From NCBI GenBank assembly GCA_934561395.1, contig CAKTGF010000008.1, positions 1-56,673 on the forward strand: a stretch of DNA of 56,673 bases, read 5' to 3'. The position numbers and the translations under genes are program-made. Source of the stretch: an uncultured Eubacterium sp. (GTDB taxonomy: Bacteria > Bacillota > Clostridia > Oscillospirales > Acutalibacteraceae). Positions within the stretch are counted from its first letter, which is position 1, and every line of letters starts with the position of its first letter. Under the pieces are notes generated by a model. That model was not told the origin of the DNA. It did not search any database and was given only the letters and a program-made list of their open reading frames with translations. Shown here piece by piece: positions 25,664-34,962 of the stretch.

Positions 25664-26287
25664 ATGGAAAAGGAAATTATTGATTGGCTTTATTACGAAA
25701 ACAGAGCACGCAATAATGGTTACAGTATTATTTGCGGAGTTGACGAGGCAGGCAGGGGACCCCTTGCAGGCCCGGTTTACGCTGCCGCAGTTGTGCTGAA
25801 AAAAGGGCAAATTATTGAGGGCGTTAACGATTCAAAAAAGCTTTCGGAAAAGAAAAGGGAGGCTCTTTTTGACAAAATCATTAACGAGGCTGAGGATTTT
25901 TCAATTGCAAGCGCCTCAGCAAGGGAAATAGATGAATATAACATTTTAAATGCAACTTTTCTTGCAATGAAAAGAGCGGTTGACGGCCTTAAAACCAAGC
26001 CCGAATACGCTATGATTGACGGCAACAGGTTGCCGCCCCTTGATATTCCTGCCGAAACAATTGTTAAGGGCGACGCCAAATCCCTTTCAATTGCCGCAGC
26101 ATCAATACTTGCTAAGGTTTCAAGGGACAGGTATATGCTTGAAATGGCTGAAAAGTACCCCCAATATCAATTTGAAAAGCACAAGGGCTACGGCACCAAG
26201 CTGCATTATGAAATGCTTGATGAATACGGCCCCTGCGAAATTCACAGACAAACATTTTTAAAAACATGGTATGAAAGAAAAAAGTAA
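25664..26287 (+). CDS. rnhB: Ribonuclease HII
   Basis: 207 residues, cuts RNA in RNA-DNA hybrids and at single misincorporated ribonucleotides. Active-site motifs: GVDEAGRGPLAGPVYAAAV (Asp and Glu), MIDGN (Asp) and KGDAKSLSIAAASILAKVSRD. Length is standard for the short RNase HII form. The start is four bases after rbgA's stop and its own stop overlaps yraN by one base, so the three are co-translated. Confidence 0.96.
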   Translation: MEKEIIDWLYYENRARNNGYSIICGVDEAGRGPLAGPVYAAAVVLKKGQIIEGVNDSKKLSEKKREALFDKIINEAEDFSIASASAREIDEYNILNATFLAMKRAVDGLKTKPEYAMIDGNRLPPLDIPAETIVKGDAKSLSIAAASILAKVSRDRYMLEMAEKYPQYQFEKHKGYGTKLHYEMLDEYGPCEIHRQTFLKTWYERKK

Positions 26288-26640
26288 TGAACGCTTTGGG
26301 TGCAATGGCGGAGCGAAAAGCCGCCAACTATTTAACTAAGAAAGGCTACACTCTGCTGGAGGCTAATTATACCTGCCGTTTCGGCGAAATTGACCTTATT
26401 TTGAAAAATGCAAAATATCTTGTTTTTGCCGAGGTTAAAATGCGAAATGAAAATTCAATCGCTCAGCCGAGAGAATTTGTTGATTTGAAAAAGCAGAAGA
26501 AAATTATTGCCTCTGCTCAAATGTATTTAAGCGTAAATCCCACAGACTTACAGCCCAGATTTGATGTAATTGAGGTTTTTTCTAAAAACGGTAAAATTAA
26601 ATCCGTTAAACATCTTGAAAATGCCTTTGATTTAGTATAA
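26287..26640 (+). CDS. YraN family protein (UPF0102)
   Basis: 117 residues, predicted nuclease-like fold related to Holliday junction resolvases, function not established. Typical features: GAMAERKAANYLTKKGYTLL, then NYTCRFGEIDLI (Glu and Asp of the endonuclease-like core) and FAEVKMRN. It is the third gene of the rbgA-rnhB-yraN set, overlapping rnhB at ATGA-type junction TAATGA. Confidence 0.93.
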   Translation: MNALGAMAERKAANYLTKKGYTLLEANYTCRFGEIDLILKNAKYLVFAEVKMRNENSIAQPREFVDLKKQKKIIASAQMYLSVNPTDLQPRFDVIEVFSKNGKIKSVKHLENAFDLV

Positions 26641-26674
26641 AATACTATGTAACAAATTTTAGGAGAGAAAAATT

Positions 26675-28171
26675 ATGCTTTACACTTCTACAAGAAACAA
26701 AAGTATCAGAGTAAACGCTGCCCAGGCAATTGCACAGGGCATCAGTGAAGAGGGCGGACTTTTTGTTCCCTGCGAGTTACCTGATTTTTCATTGGATACA
26801 ATCGGCAAAATGGTTTCAATGCCTTATACCGAAAGGGCTAAAACCGTTTTGAAAGAATTTTTAACTGATTTTACCGAGGAAGAACTTGACTATTGCGTTG
26901 AGGGTGCTTATGAGGCGTCTAAGTTTTCTTCAGACAAAATCGCACCCACAGTTTGCGTTAATAAGAATGAAAATATTTTAGAGCTTTGGCACGGCCCAAC
27001 CTGTGCCTTTAAGGATATGGCTTTGCAGCTTTTGCCCTATCTTATGACCGTTTCTGCAAAGAAAACCGCTGACGGCAAAACAATCGTAATTTTGGTTGCA
27101 ACATCAGGCGACACAGGCAAGGCTGCTCTTGAGGGCTTTAAGAATGTTGATAACACCAAAATTTTGGTATTCTATCCCGTTGACGGCGTTTCGCCCATGC
27201 AAAAGCTTCAAATGACCACACAGGAGGGCGACAATGTTGCCGTTTGTGCAATTAACGGTAATTTCGACGATGCTCAAAGCGCAGTAAAATCAATTTTTAC
27301 AAACGATGATATTAAAGCGGAGCTTGCAAAGAAGAATATGATGTTCTCATCTGCAAACTCAATTAACTGGGGCAGGCTGGTTCCGCAGATTGTTTACTAT
27401 TTTTCAACCTACTGCGATTTGCTTGACCAGGGCAAAATCACTCTCGGCGAGGAAATTAATGTTGTTGTTCCCACAGGTAATTTCGGCAACATTCTTGCCG
27501 CTTACTATGCAAAAAATATGGGTCTGCCCATTAAAAAGCTTGTTTGTGCCTCAAACTCAAATAATGTTTTAACCGATTTCCTTAAAACAGGGGAGTATAA
27601 CAAAAACAGACAGTTCTTTACAACAACTTCTCCCTCAATGGATATTTTGATTTCCTCAAACCTTGAAAGGCTTTTATATCACATCAGCGGCGAGGATGAC
27701 ACCCTTGTTTCAAAACTTATGGCAAGCCTCGGCGCAGAGGGCAAATATCAGGTATCTCCCGAGCTTATCACAAGCATTAAAGAGCTTTTCGCCGCCGGCT
27801 ATTGTGATGAAAACTCTGTTGACGCAACAATTAAGGAGCAATTTGATAAATACCATTACCTTTGCGACACTCATACCGCCGTTGCGGTTAAGGTTTACGA
27901 AAACTATGTAGAGGATACAGGGGATGATATTGTAACCGTAATTGATTCTACCGCTTCTCCCTACAAGTTCTCAAAGAGCGTTCTTACAGCCGTTATGGGC
28001 GGCAAGGCTCCTAAGCTTGACGAGTTTGACATGGTTGACGAGCTTAACCGTGTAACAGGCGCTGAGGTGCCCACACCCCTTAAATCCTTAAAGAATAAGG
28101 CGGTTCGCTTTACCAATGTTTGCGATAAGGAAAATATGAGCGAAATGGTATTCAAACTTTTGAATTTATAA
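26675..28171 (+). CDS. thrC: Threonine synthase
   Basis: 498 residues, PLP enzyme converting O-phosphohomoserine to threonine. It belongs to the long form with an N-terminal domain starting YTSTRNKSIRVNAAQAIAQG and containing ISEEGGLFVP. PLP lysine is in WHGPTCAFKDMALQLLP; VATSGDTGKAALEGF binds phosphate and VPTGNFGNILAAYYAK follows. ATG 26675 follows AGGAGAG. It is apparently a single gene ended by a strong terminator. No hom or thrB is adjacent. Confidence 0.95.
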   Translation: MLYTSTRNKSIRVNAAQAIAQGISEEGGLFVPCELPDFSLDTIGKMVSMPYTERAKTVLKEFLTDFTEEELDYCVEGAYEASKFSSDKIAPTVCVNKNENILELWHGPTCAFKDMALQLLPYLMTVSAKKTADGKTIVILVATSGDTGKAALEGFKNVDNTKILVFYPVDGVSPMQKLQMTTQEGDNVAVCAINGNFDDAQSAVKSIFTNDDIKAELAKKNMMFSSANSINWGRLVPQIVYYFSTYCDLLDQGKITLGEEINVVVPTGNFGNILAAYYAKNMGLPIKKLVCASNSNNVLTDFLKTGEYNKNRQFFTTTSPSMDILISSNLERLLYHISGEDDTLVSKLMASLGAEGKYQVSPELITSIKELFAAGYCDENSVDATIKEQFDKYHYLCDTHTAVAVKVYENYVEDTGDDIVTVIDSTASPYKFSKSVLTAVMGGKAPKLDEFDMVDELNRVTGAEVPTPLKSLKNKAVRFTNVCDKENMSEMVFKLLNL

Positions 28172-28176
28172 AAATT

Positions 28177-28205
28177 AAAACGGTGACATTTCGTCACCGT
28201 TTTTT
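28177..28205 (+). terminator. Intrinsic terminator of thrC
   Basis: Stem AAAACGGTGAC/GTCACCGTTTT (28177-28187, 28193-28203) with T tract. It may also serve the convergent minus-strand small gene. Confidence 0.92.
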
Positions 28206-28207
28206 CA

Positions 28208-28378
28208 CTATTTACAGCCGCAGCTGTCGCAGCACTCAAATGTTTGGCAGTTTGTTTCTGTATTTGTTGTTGCTGTTTGTGTGCCAACTTTGATATGGCC
28301 TGCGGTGCAGCAGTTTGTGCTGTCGTGATATACGCAGTTTTTAGCCTCACAAGAGATTCCTTTGATTTCGTTATCCAT
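28208..28378 (-). CDS. DUF1540 cysteine-rich small protein
   Basis: 56 residues. The minus-strand frame begins MDNEIKGISCEAKNCVYH and ends FECCDSCGCK, with nine cysteines in all (C10, C15, C23, C24, C44, C49, C50, C53, C55). This is the DUF1540 layout: an ISC-x4-NC-x-YH head, CTAGHIKVG centre and a Cys-rich tail, presumably metal-binding and common in Clostridia. AAGGGAGTG precedes the start at good distance. It lies convergent to thrC and divergent from the phosphoesterase. Function unknown. Confidence 0.85.
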   Translation of the reverse strand: MDNEIKGISCEAKNCVYHDSTNCCTAGHIKVGTQTATTNTETNCQTFECCDSCGCK

Positions 28379-28439
28379 TACTTTTCACTCCCTTCAATGT
28401 TATTTTTAACAGTATCAATTCTTTTATTCAGGTGGTTTT

Positions 28440-29132
28440 ATGTCATTATTTGCAATTGCAGACACTCATTTGTCCTTCGGCACCGATAAACCGATGGACA
28501 GCTTTGTGGGCTGGAACGATTATGTTTCACGGCTTGAAAAAAATTGGAACAGCGTTGTGGGCAATGACGACACTGTTGTAATTGCCGGCGACATAAGCTG
28601 GGCAATGAATTTTGACGAATTAAGGACGGATTTTGATTTTATAAATTCGTTAAACGGAGAAAAAATATTAATTAAGGGCAATCACGATTATTGGTGGAAC
28701 ACCGCAAGAAAAATGAACGCTTTTATTGAGGAAAATCATTTTGACACCATAAAAATTTTATTTAACAACTCATATACAGTTGAGGGCGTGTCAATTTGCG
28801 GCTCACGTGGCTGGATGTTCGGCAGCGAGGAGGAGCATGATGAAAAAATTTTGAGGCGTGAGGTTAACCGCATTAAGCTATCCCTTGACTGCGCCCAATG
28901 TGATGAAAAAATCATGTTTTTACATTATCCGCCCATTACAACAGACACAAAATGCGATGAAATTTTGGAATTATTGCATCAATACGGTATAAAAAAATGT
29001 TATTATGGGCATCTTCATGGTGTTGCTGCTAAGCTTGCCGTGGATGATGTTATAAACGGAATTGAATTTAACCTTATTTCCTGTGACAGGCTGGGCTTTA
29101 TGCCAAAACTTATCCGTTTGCCTAAGCCGTAA
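28440..29132 (+). CDS. Metallophosphoesterase (calcineurin-like)
   Basis: 230 residues with the binuclear-metal motifs in order: IADTHLSFG (DxH), VIAGDISWAM (GDxxW), IKGNHDYWW (GNHD), LHYPP and YYGHLHG (GHLH). The family hydrolyses phosphomono- or diesters; this cytosolic branch has no assigned substrate. ATG 28440 follows AGGTGG. The gene is 62 bases from the divergent DUF1540 gene and precedes tig, which has its own promoter. Confidence 0.92.
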   Translation: MSLFAIADTHLSFGTDKPMDSFVGWNDYVSRLEKNWNSVVGNDDTVVIAGDISWAMNFDELRTDFDFINSLNGEKILIKGNHDYWWNTARKMNAFIEENHFDTIKILFNNSYTVEGVSICGSRGWMFGSEEEHDEKILRREVNRIKLSLDCAQCDEKIMFLHYPPITTDTKCDEILELLHQYGIKKCYYGHLHGVAAKLAVDDVINGIEFNLISCDRLGFMPKLIRLPKP

Positions 29133-29164
29133 CCGCCGCAAATTAGATATTTTTGACAAATGTG

Positions 29165-29193
29165 TTGTTTTTTTTACATTTATATGTTATAAT
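29165..29193 (+). promoter_or_regulatory. Promoter of tig
   Basis: TTGTTT (29165-29170), 17-base spacer, TATAAT (29188-29193), 47 bases before the start codon. Confidence 0.65.
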
Positions 29194-29239
29194 GCTTGCT
29201 CGATGATAAATTTATTTATAATATTAGGAGGTCATTTCT

Positions 29240-30520
29240 ATGGCATTAAAGTCATCAAATAAGGTAGATACTAATACCTATGAAATTGAAGTAACCGTTG
29301 ATGCTGCAACCTTTACAGAGGCTTGCAAATCAGCATATATGAAACAAAGAAAATCAATCCAAATCCCCGGCTTCCGCAAGGGCAAGGCTACAATGGGCAT
29401 GGTTGAAAAGGTTTACGGTGAGGGTGCTTTCTATGAGGATGCTCTTGATATTGTATATCCCGACGCTGTTCAGTCAGCTATCGAAGAGGCTGAATTAAAA
29501 ATTGTTGCACAACCCGAGCTTACAGATGTTCCTGTTCTCAGCAAGGCAGACGGTGTTGAAATGAAATTAACAGTAACTACATATCCTGAGGTTAAGCTTG
29601 GCGAGTATAAGGGTCTTGAGGCTAAGATGCTTGATACCGAGGCTACCGACGAGGATGTTGCAGAAGAACTTAAGAATATGCAGGACAGAAACAGCCGCCT
29701 TGTATCTGTTAATGATGAGGCTGCTAAGATGGGTGACACTGCAGAGATTGACTTTGAGGGCTTTGTTGACGGCGTAGCATTTGACGGCGGCAAGGGCGAA
29801 AATTATCCCCTTGAGCTTGGTTCTGGCTCATTTATCCCAGGCTTTGAGGAACAAGTTGCAGGTCACAAGGTTGACGAAGAGTTTGATGTTAACGTAACCT
29901 TCCCTGAGGAGTATGCAGCAGAACTTGCAGGCAAGGACGCCGTATTTAAGTGCAAGATTAACGAAATCAAGCACAAGGAACTCCCGGAGCTTGACGATGA
30001 ATTTGCAAAGGATGTTTCAGAATTTGATACTCTTGACGAACTTAAGGAAGATCTTAAAAAGCAAATCAGCGAGAAGAAGGAAACAAACGCAAAGACTGAT
30101 TTTGAAAACCAATTGTTAGAGCAGGTTGTTGAGAACATGGAGGTTGAAATCCCAGAGGTTATGTTCCAGCAAAAATGCGACGATATGATGAACGACTACA
30201 GCTACAGGCTTCAAATGCAAGGCTTAGACCTTAAAACATATCTCGGTTACCTTGGCCAAACAGAGGAGCAATTTAAGGCTCAGTTTATGGACGGCGCAAA
30301 GCAGCAGGTTAAGGTTGAGCTTGCAATTAACGCAATTATCGACGCAGAGTCAATCAATGCTACTGAAGAAGAGATTGATGCTGAGGTTGCAAAGCTTGCA
30401 GAGCAATACGGTATGGAGGCTGACCAAATTAAGAAGGCAGTTCCCACTGAAAGCATTGCAAGAGATGTTAACACAAAGAAGGCTGTTGATTTGGTAGTTG
30501 ACAGCGCTAAAAAGGCTTAA
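29240..30520 (+). CDS. tig: Trigger factor
   Basis: 426 residues, ribosome-bound chaperone and peptidyl-prolyl isomerase at the exit tunnel. The ribosome-docking loop is GFRKGKATMGMVEKVYG (the usual signature is GFRxGKxP). The FKBP-like domain follows at about 150-240 (GDTAEIDFEGFVDGVAFDGG) and then a long helical chaperone domain. Codon use is highly biased. ATG 29240 follows TAGGAGG. It leads the tig-clpP-clpX-lon-ysxC cluster. Confidence 0.97.
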   Translation: MALKSSNKVDTNTYEIEVTVDAATFTEACKSAYMKQRKSIQIPGFRKGKATMGMVEKVYGEGAFYEDALDIVYPDAVQSAIEEAELKIVAQPELTDVPVLSKADGVEMKLTVTTYPEVKLGEYKGLEAKMLDTEATDEDVAEELKNMQDRNSRLVSVNDEAAKMGDTAEIDFEGFVDGVAFDGGKGENYPLELGSGSFIPGFEEQVAGHKVDEEFDVNVTFPEEYAAELAGKDAVFKCKINEIKHKELPELDDEFAKDVSEFDTLDELKEDLKKQISEKKETNAKTDFENQLLEQVVENMEVEIPEVMFQQKCDDMMNDYSYRLQMQGLDLKTYLGYLGQTEEQFKAQFMDGAKQQVKVELAINAIIDAESINATEEEIDAEVAKLAEQYGMEADQIKKAVPTESIARDVNTKKAVDLVVDSAKKA

Positions 30521-30548
30521 TTTTAGTATTAAAGGATAGTGATTTATT

Positions 30549-31139
30549 ATGCCATCAATGCCTTATGTAATTGAACAATCAAGCAGCGGCGAACGCAGTG
30601 TTGATATTTTTTCACGACTTCTTTCTGACAGAATTATAGTTTTGTCAGACCAGGTTGACGATACAAGCGCGTCATTGGTTGTTGCTCAGCTTTTATTTCT
30701 TGAAAGCCAGGACAGTGAAAAGGATATTTCATTATATATCAATTCTCCGGGTGGCTCTGTAACCGCAGGCTTGGCAATTTACGATACAATGAACTATATT
30801 AAGTGCGATGTATCAACTATTTGTGTGGGAATGGCAGCAAGTATGGGTGCATTCCTCCTTTCAAGCGGCGCTAAGGGCAAGCGTATTGCTCTGCCTAACA
30901 GCGAAATACTTATTCATCAGCCACTTGTTGGCGGAAATGGCATTACAGGCCAGGCAACTGATGTTGAAATAGCCGCTAAAAACCTTTTAAAAACAAAAGA
31001 AAAGCTTAACAGAATTCTTGCCGAAAACACAGGCAAGGACTATGAAACCCTTGTTAAGGATACCGACAGAGATAATTGGATGTCGGCACAGGAGGCTTTG
31101 GAATATGGTCTTGTTGACAAGGTAATTGAGAAAAGATAG
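30549..31139 (+). CDS. clpP: ATP-dependent Clp protease proteolytic subunit
   Basis: 196 residues, serine peptidase forming the two-ring chamber that degrades unfolded substrates delivered by ClpX. Catalytic triad: Ser98 in GMAASMGAFLLSSG, His123 in LIHQPLVGG and the Asp near 171 in KDTDRDNWMSA. Start at ATG 30549 behind AAAGGA, 28 bases after tig. clpX follows after 11 bases, so the protease and its unfoldase are co-expressed. Confidence 0.97.
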   Translation: MPSMPYVIEQSSSGERSVDIFSRLLSDRIIVLSDQVDDTSASLVVAQLLFLESQDSEKDISLYINSPGGSVTAGLAIYDTMNYIKCDVSTICVGMAASMGAFLLSSGAKGKRIALPNSEILIHQPLVGGNGITGQATDVEIAAKNLLKTKEKLNRILAENTGKDYETLVKDTDRDNWMSAQEALEYGLVDKVIEKR

Positions 31140-31150
31140 GGGCTTAACTG

Positions 31151-32431
31151 ATGTCAAGAGATGATTCAAACATTCATGCTGCAAGGTGTTCCTTCTGCGG
31201 CAAAAGTGAATCAATGGTTAACAAGTTAATAGAGGGTCCCGGCGTATTTATTTGCGATGAGTGCGTTGCCCTTTGCAACGATTTAATTGGCCCTGATTCT
31301 GTTGCAAGAGTTAACGAAAAGGAACCGGAGGATTTTATTCTTCCCAAGCCTATTGAAATTAAGGAAAAGCTTGACGAATATGTTATCGGCCAGGATGATG
31401 CCAAAAAGGCGTTGTCTGTTGCCGTTTATAACCATTACAAGCGTATTTTCTACGGCGGCGACGGTAATGTTGAGCTGCAAAAAAGCAATGTTTTGCTTTT
31501 GGGCCCAACAGGTGTGGGCAAAACCATGCTTGCACAAACCCTTGCTAAAATTCTTGATGTTCCTTTCGCTATTGCAGACGCCACAACTCTTACTGAGGCG
31601 GGCTATGTGGGCGAGGATGTTGAAAACATTCTTTTAAGGCTTATTCAGGCGGCCGATTTTGATGTTGAAAAGGCACAGCGTGGCATCATTTATGTTGACG
31701 AAATTGATAAAATTTCAAGAAAAAGCGAAAACCGCTCAATTACACGTGATGTAAGCGGTGAGGGCGTTCAGCAGGCTCTTTTGAAAATCCTTGAAGGCAC
31801 TGTTTCAAATGTACCTCCCGGTGGCGGCAGAAAGCATCCTCAGCAGGAGTTTATACAAATTGACACCACAAATATTCTGTTTATTTGCGGCGGCGCATTT
31901 GACGGTATTGAAAAAATAGTTGAAAAGCGTATCGGTAAAAATTCTCTGGGTTTTGGTTCAAACCTTAATCAAAATAAGATTGAGCTTGAGGATATTATGA
32001 AAAATGTTAACCAGCACGATTTGGTAAAATACGGCTTGATACCCGAGCTTATCGGCCGTATCCCCGTTGTTACAGTGCTGGAAAATCTTGATAAAAAAGC
32101 TCTTGTCAGAATTATGACCGAGCCGAAAAATTCAATTGTAAAGCAATATACCAAGCTTTTTGAAATGGACGGCGTTCAGCTTGAATTTAAGCCCGAAGCT
32201 TTAGAGGCTATGGCTGATGTTACCCTTGAAAGAAAAACAGGGGCAAGGGGCTTGCGCTCCGTATTTGAGTCCGTTCTCAACGAACTTATGTTTACCGTGC
32301 CCTCAAACTATAATATTGAGAAAATCACTATTACCGAGGACTGCATAAAGAACGGCGCAAAGCCGCTTATGCGCACAGGTAACAAGCGCAAATCCGTGTT
32401 ACTGCACGCAAATGATTTGAAAAATGCTTAA
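31151..32431 (+). CDS. clpX: ATP-dependent Clp protease ATP-binding subunit ClpX
   Basis: 426 residues, AAA+ unfoldase for ClpP. The N-terminal zinc domain is CSFCGKSESMVNKL with CDECVALC, then Walker A GPTGVGKTMLAQ and Walker B IIYVDEIDKI. Pore loop GYVGEDVENIL and the IGF-type ClpP-contact loop (here RIGKNSLGFGS, about 275) are both present. Length is standard. Ends the first transcript of the cluster: an intrinsic terminator follows, then a separate lon promoter. Confidence 0.97.
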   Translation: MSRDDSNIHAARCSFCGKSESMVNKLIEGPGVFICDECVALCNDLIGPDSVARVNEKEPEDFILPKPIEIKEKLDEYVIGQDDAKKALSVAVYNHYKRIFYGGDGNVELQKSNVLLLGPTGVGKTMLAQTLAKILDVPFAIADATTLTEAGYVGEDVENILLRLIQAADFDVEKAQRGIIYVDEIDKISRKSENRSITRDVSGEGVQQALLKILEGTVSNVPPGGGRKHPQQEFIQIDTTNILFICGGAFDGIEKIVEKRIGKNSLGFGSNLNQNKIELEDIMKNVNQHDLVKYGLIPELIGRIPVVTVLENLDKKALVRIMTEPKNSIVKQYTKLFEMDGVQLEFKPEALEAMADVTLERKTGARGLRSVFESVLNELMFTVPSNYNIEKITITEDCIKNGAKPLMRTGNKRKSVLLHANDLKNA

Positions 32432-32434
32432 TTT

Positions 32435-32468
32435 TAACCCACGATTATTCGTGGGTTATATTTTTTTG
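32435..32468 (+). terminator. Intrinsic terminator of tig-clpP-clpX
   Basis: Stem TAACCCACGA/TCGTGGGTTA (32435-32444, 32449-32458), TTAT loop, followed by T7. Confidence 0.92.
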
Positions 32469-32497
32469 TTGCGTTTTATTTGAATATATATTATAAT
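32469..32497 (+). promoter_or_regulatory. Promoter of lon-ysxC
   Basis: TTGCGT (32469-32474), 17-base spacer, TATAAT (32492-32497), 32 bases before lon. No CIRCE or CtsR box was seen. Confidence 0.65.
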
Positions 32498-32528
32498 ATT
32501 AACCAACTGTTTATAAGGAATTGTAAGA

Positions 32529-34955
32529 ATGGAAAATATTGAGAAAATAGAACAAATTAAAGAGGGACTCAGGGGCACTTATGATTTTGCCGATATACCC
32601 ATTATTCCCTTAAGGGGCTTGGTGGTGTTCCCAAATATGAATCTGCATTTCGATGTGGGCAGAAAAAAGAGCATTTCAGCATTGAAAACCGCCATGAATA
32701 AAGACCAAAAAATCTTTCTTGTTGCTCAAAGAGACGCTTCGGTTGATAATCCCCAAATTGAGGATATGTATGAAATGGGCGTTGTTTGCGAAATTAAGCA
32801 AATGATTAAAATACCCAATTCTTCAAATTTCAGAGTTATTGTTCAGGGCTTAATGCGTGCCGATTTGGTAACTATATTCCAACAAACTCCGTTTATTTCC
32901 GGCGTTGTTGATATTATTGATGAAAACCCCGTTGAGCCAAATTCAAAGGATAAGGCTTATATAAGGGTACTTAAAAAGGAATTCGAGCGTTACGCCTCCA
33001 AAATTTCTAAAATTTCAAACGAGGTTATAAGCCACATTATTTCAATTAACGATATAGGCGAGCTTTGCGATTACATTTGCTCAAACACCTTTTTTGATTT
33101 TAGCGACAAGCAAAAAATTCTTGAAACCGTAAATCCGCAAAAGAGAATACAAAAGCTTTTGGTTTTGCTTAAAAATGAAAACGAAACCATAGATATTCAG
33201 GTGGAAATACAGGAAAAGGTACAAAAGGAAATTGACCAAAATCAGCGTGAGTATTACCTGCGTGAAGAAATGAGAGTTATTGCCGAACAGCTTGGCGACG
33301 GCGAAAATGTTCTTGAAGAGGCTGACAGATACAGAAAAGAAATTGACTCTAAAAAATGCTCCGATGAAATTAAAGACATACTTTTTGCCGAGTGCGACAA
33401 GCTTGCAAAAATGCCCCAGGGCTCACACGAGGCAACGGTTGTCAGAACATATCTTGACAAATGCCTTGAAATACCCTTTGGCACATACACAAAAAACAGC
33501 ATAAGCCTTGAAAGGTCAAGGCGTGTTCTTGATAAGGACCATTACGGCCTTGATAAGGTTAAAACCAGAATTGTTGAATCGCTTGCGGTTTACAAGCGTA
33601 ATCCCGATTACGCAGGGCAAATAATTTGCCTTTACGGCCCGCCAGGTGTGGGTAAAACAAGCATTGTTAAATCCCTTGCCAAATCAATGAACAGAAAATA
33701 TGTCAGGGTTGCACTTGGCGGCGTTCATGACGAGGCAGAAATCAGGGGTCACAGAAAAACATATATCGGCGCAATGCCCGGCAAAATTGTTGATGCTGTT
33801 ATCAAAAGCGGTGTTATGAATCCCATTATTTTGCTTGATGAAATTGATAAAATCGGCAATGATTATAAGGGCGACCCCTCATCTGCGCTGCTTGAGGCCC
33901 TTGACCCGGAGCAAAATGTAAGCTTTACAGACCATTATATCGACTTTCCCGTTGATTTAAGCAAGGTTTTATTTATTACTACCGCAAACGATACCTCAAC
34001 AATTGCTCCGCCGCTTTATGACAGAATGGAGATTATTGAGCTTAACTCATACACTGTTGAGGAAAAATTCAACATTGCCAAAAAGCACCTTATTAAAAAG
34101 GAGCTTGAAAAGCACAGCATTTCCCCTAGGGAATTTAAAATTACCAACGGCGCAATTTATGATATTATAGAATGCTACACAAGAGAGGCAGGGGTAAGAG
34201 GCCTTGAAAAATGCATTGCAACCCTTTGCAGAAAGGCAGCCGTAGCCCTTGATAAGGGCGAAACGGTCTTTAAGGTTAATTCAAATAACCTGACTGATTA
34301 TCTTGGTGTTACTAAATACGATAAGGAAGCCGTTGCCAAGGAAAACAGAGTAGGTACTGTTAACGGCCTTGCTTGGACTCAGGTTGGCGGCACAATGCTG
34401 CCCATTGAAATATCCGCCCTTGAGGGCACAGGCAAGCTGGAACTTACAGGTAACCTGGGCGATGTTATGAAGGAAAGTGCAAAAACCGCTGTCAGCTTTG
34501 TTCGTTCAAAGGCTGTTGAATACGGAATTGACACCGATTTTTACAAAACCAAGGATATACATATTCACGCACCCGAGGCTGCAATACCTAAAGACGGCCC
34601 CTCGGCAGGCCTTGCGATAACCACAGCTCTTGTGAGCGAGCTGACAGGAATACCCATTAAATCCAATGTTGCAATGACAGGGGAAATTTCGTTAAAAGGC
34701 AACGCAATGCCAATCGGCGGATTAAAGGAAAAATCGATGGCCGCTTACAAGGCGGGCTGCGATACCGTTATTATCCCTAAAGACAATGTTAAGGATTTGG
34801 CGGAAATCAGCGATGAGGTAAAGGCAAATATCGATTTTATATCTACAACCACCTTTGACGATGTAGTTAAGGTTGCCCTTGAATATAAGCCACGCCCTAA
34901 GGTTAAAAACATCCCAAAGGGTAAGGTTCAGGAAAATGCCGCAATAGCGCAGTAG
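32529..34955 (+). CDS. lon: ATP-dependent protease Lon (LonA type)
   Basis: 808 residues: N-terminal substrate-binding domain (about 20-220), coiled-coil, AAA+ module with Walker A GPPGVGKTSIVK and Walker B LLDEIDKIG, and the Ser-Lys peptidase domain. The catalytic dyad is Ser692 in KDGPSAGLA and Lys735 in GLKEKSM. Degrades misfolded and regulatory proteins. Own promoter; ysxC follows after 7 bases. This is the LonA of the clpX-lon-ysxC block; the Bacillus-type lonB is missing from between clpX and lon. Confidence 0.97.
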   Translation: MENIEKIEQIKEGLRGTYDFADIPIIPLRGLVVFPNMNLHFDVGRKKSISALKTAMNKDQKIFLVAQRDASVDNPQIEDMYEMGVVCEIKQMIKIPNSSNFRVIVQGLMRADLVTIFQQTPFISGVVDIIDENPVEPNSKDKAYIRVLKKEFERYASKISKISNEVISHIISINDIGELCDYICSNTFFDFSDKQKILETVNPQKRIQKLLVLLKNENETIDIQVEIQEKVQKEIDQNQREYYLREEMRVIAEQLGDGENVLEEADRYRKEIDSKKCSDEIKDILFAECDKLAKMPQGSHEATVVRTYLDKCLEIPFGTYTKNSISLERSRRVLDKDHYGLDKVKTRIVESLAVYKRNPDYAGQIICLYGPPGVGKTSIVKSLAKSMNRKYVRVALGGVHDEAEIRGHRKTYIGAMPGKIVDAVIKSGVMNPIILLDEIDKIGNDYKGDPSSALLEALDPEQNVSFTDHYIDFPVDLSKVLFITTANDTSTIAPPLYDRMEIIELNSYTVEEKFNIAKKHLIKKELEKHSISPREFKITNGAIYDIIECYTREAGVRGLEKCIATLCRKAAVALDKGETVFKVNSNNLTDYLGVTKYDKEAVAKENRVGTVNGLAWTQVGGTMLPIEISALEGTGKLELTGNLGDVMKESAKTAVSFVRSKAVEYGIDTDFYKTKDIHIHAPEAAIPKDGPSAGLAITTALVSELTGIPIKSNVAMTGEISLKGNAMPIGGLKEKSMAAYKAGCDTVIIPKDNVKDLAEISDEVKANIDFISTTTFDDVVKVALEYKPRPKVKNIPKGKVQENAAIAQ

Positions 34956-34962
34956 GAGAATT

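Noticed and set aside
27961..28350. 129-codon minus-strand frame over the thrC end
   Set aside because: Overlaps thrC and its terminator; the real minus-strand gene here is the 56-codon DUF1540 frame in another register.
32436..32529. Possible heat-shock operator (CIRCE or CtsR) ahead of lon
   Set aside because: The palindrome here is the clpX terminator; no heptad or CIRCE-like sequence was found.
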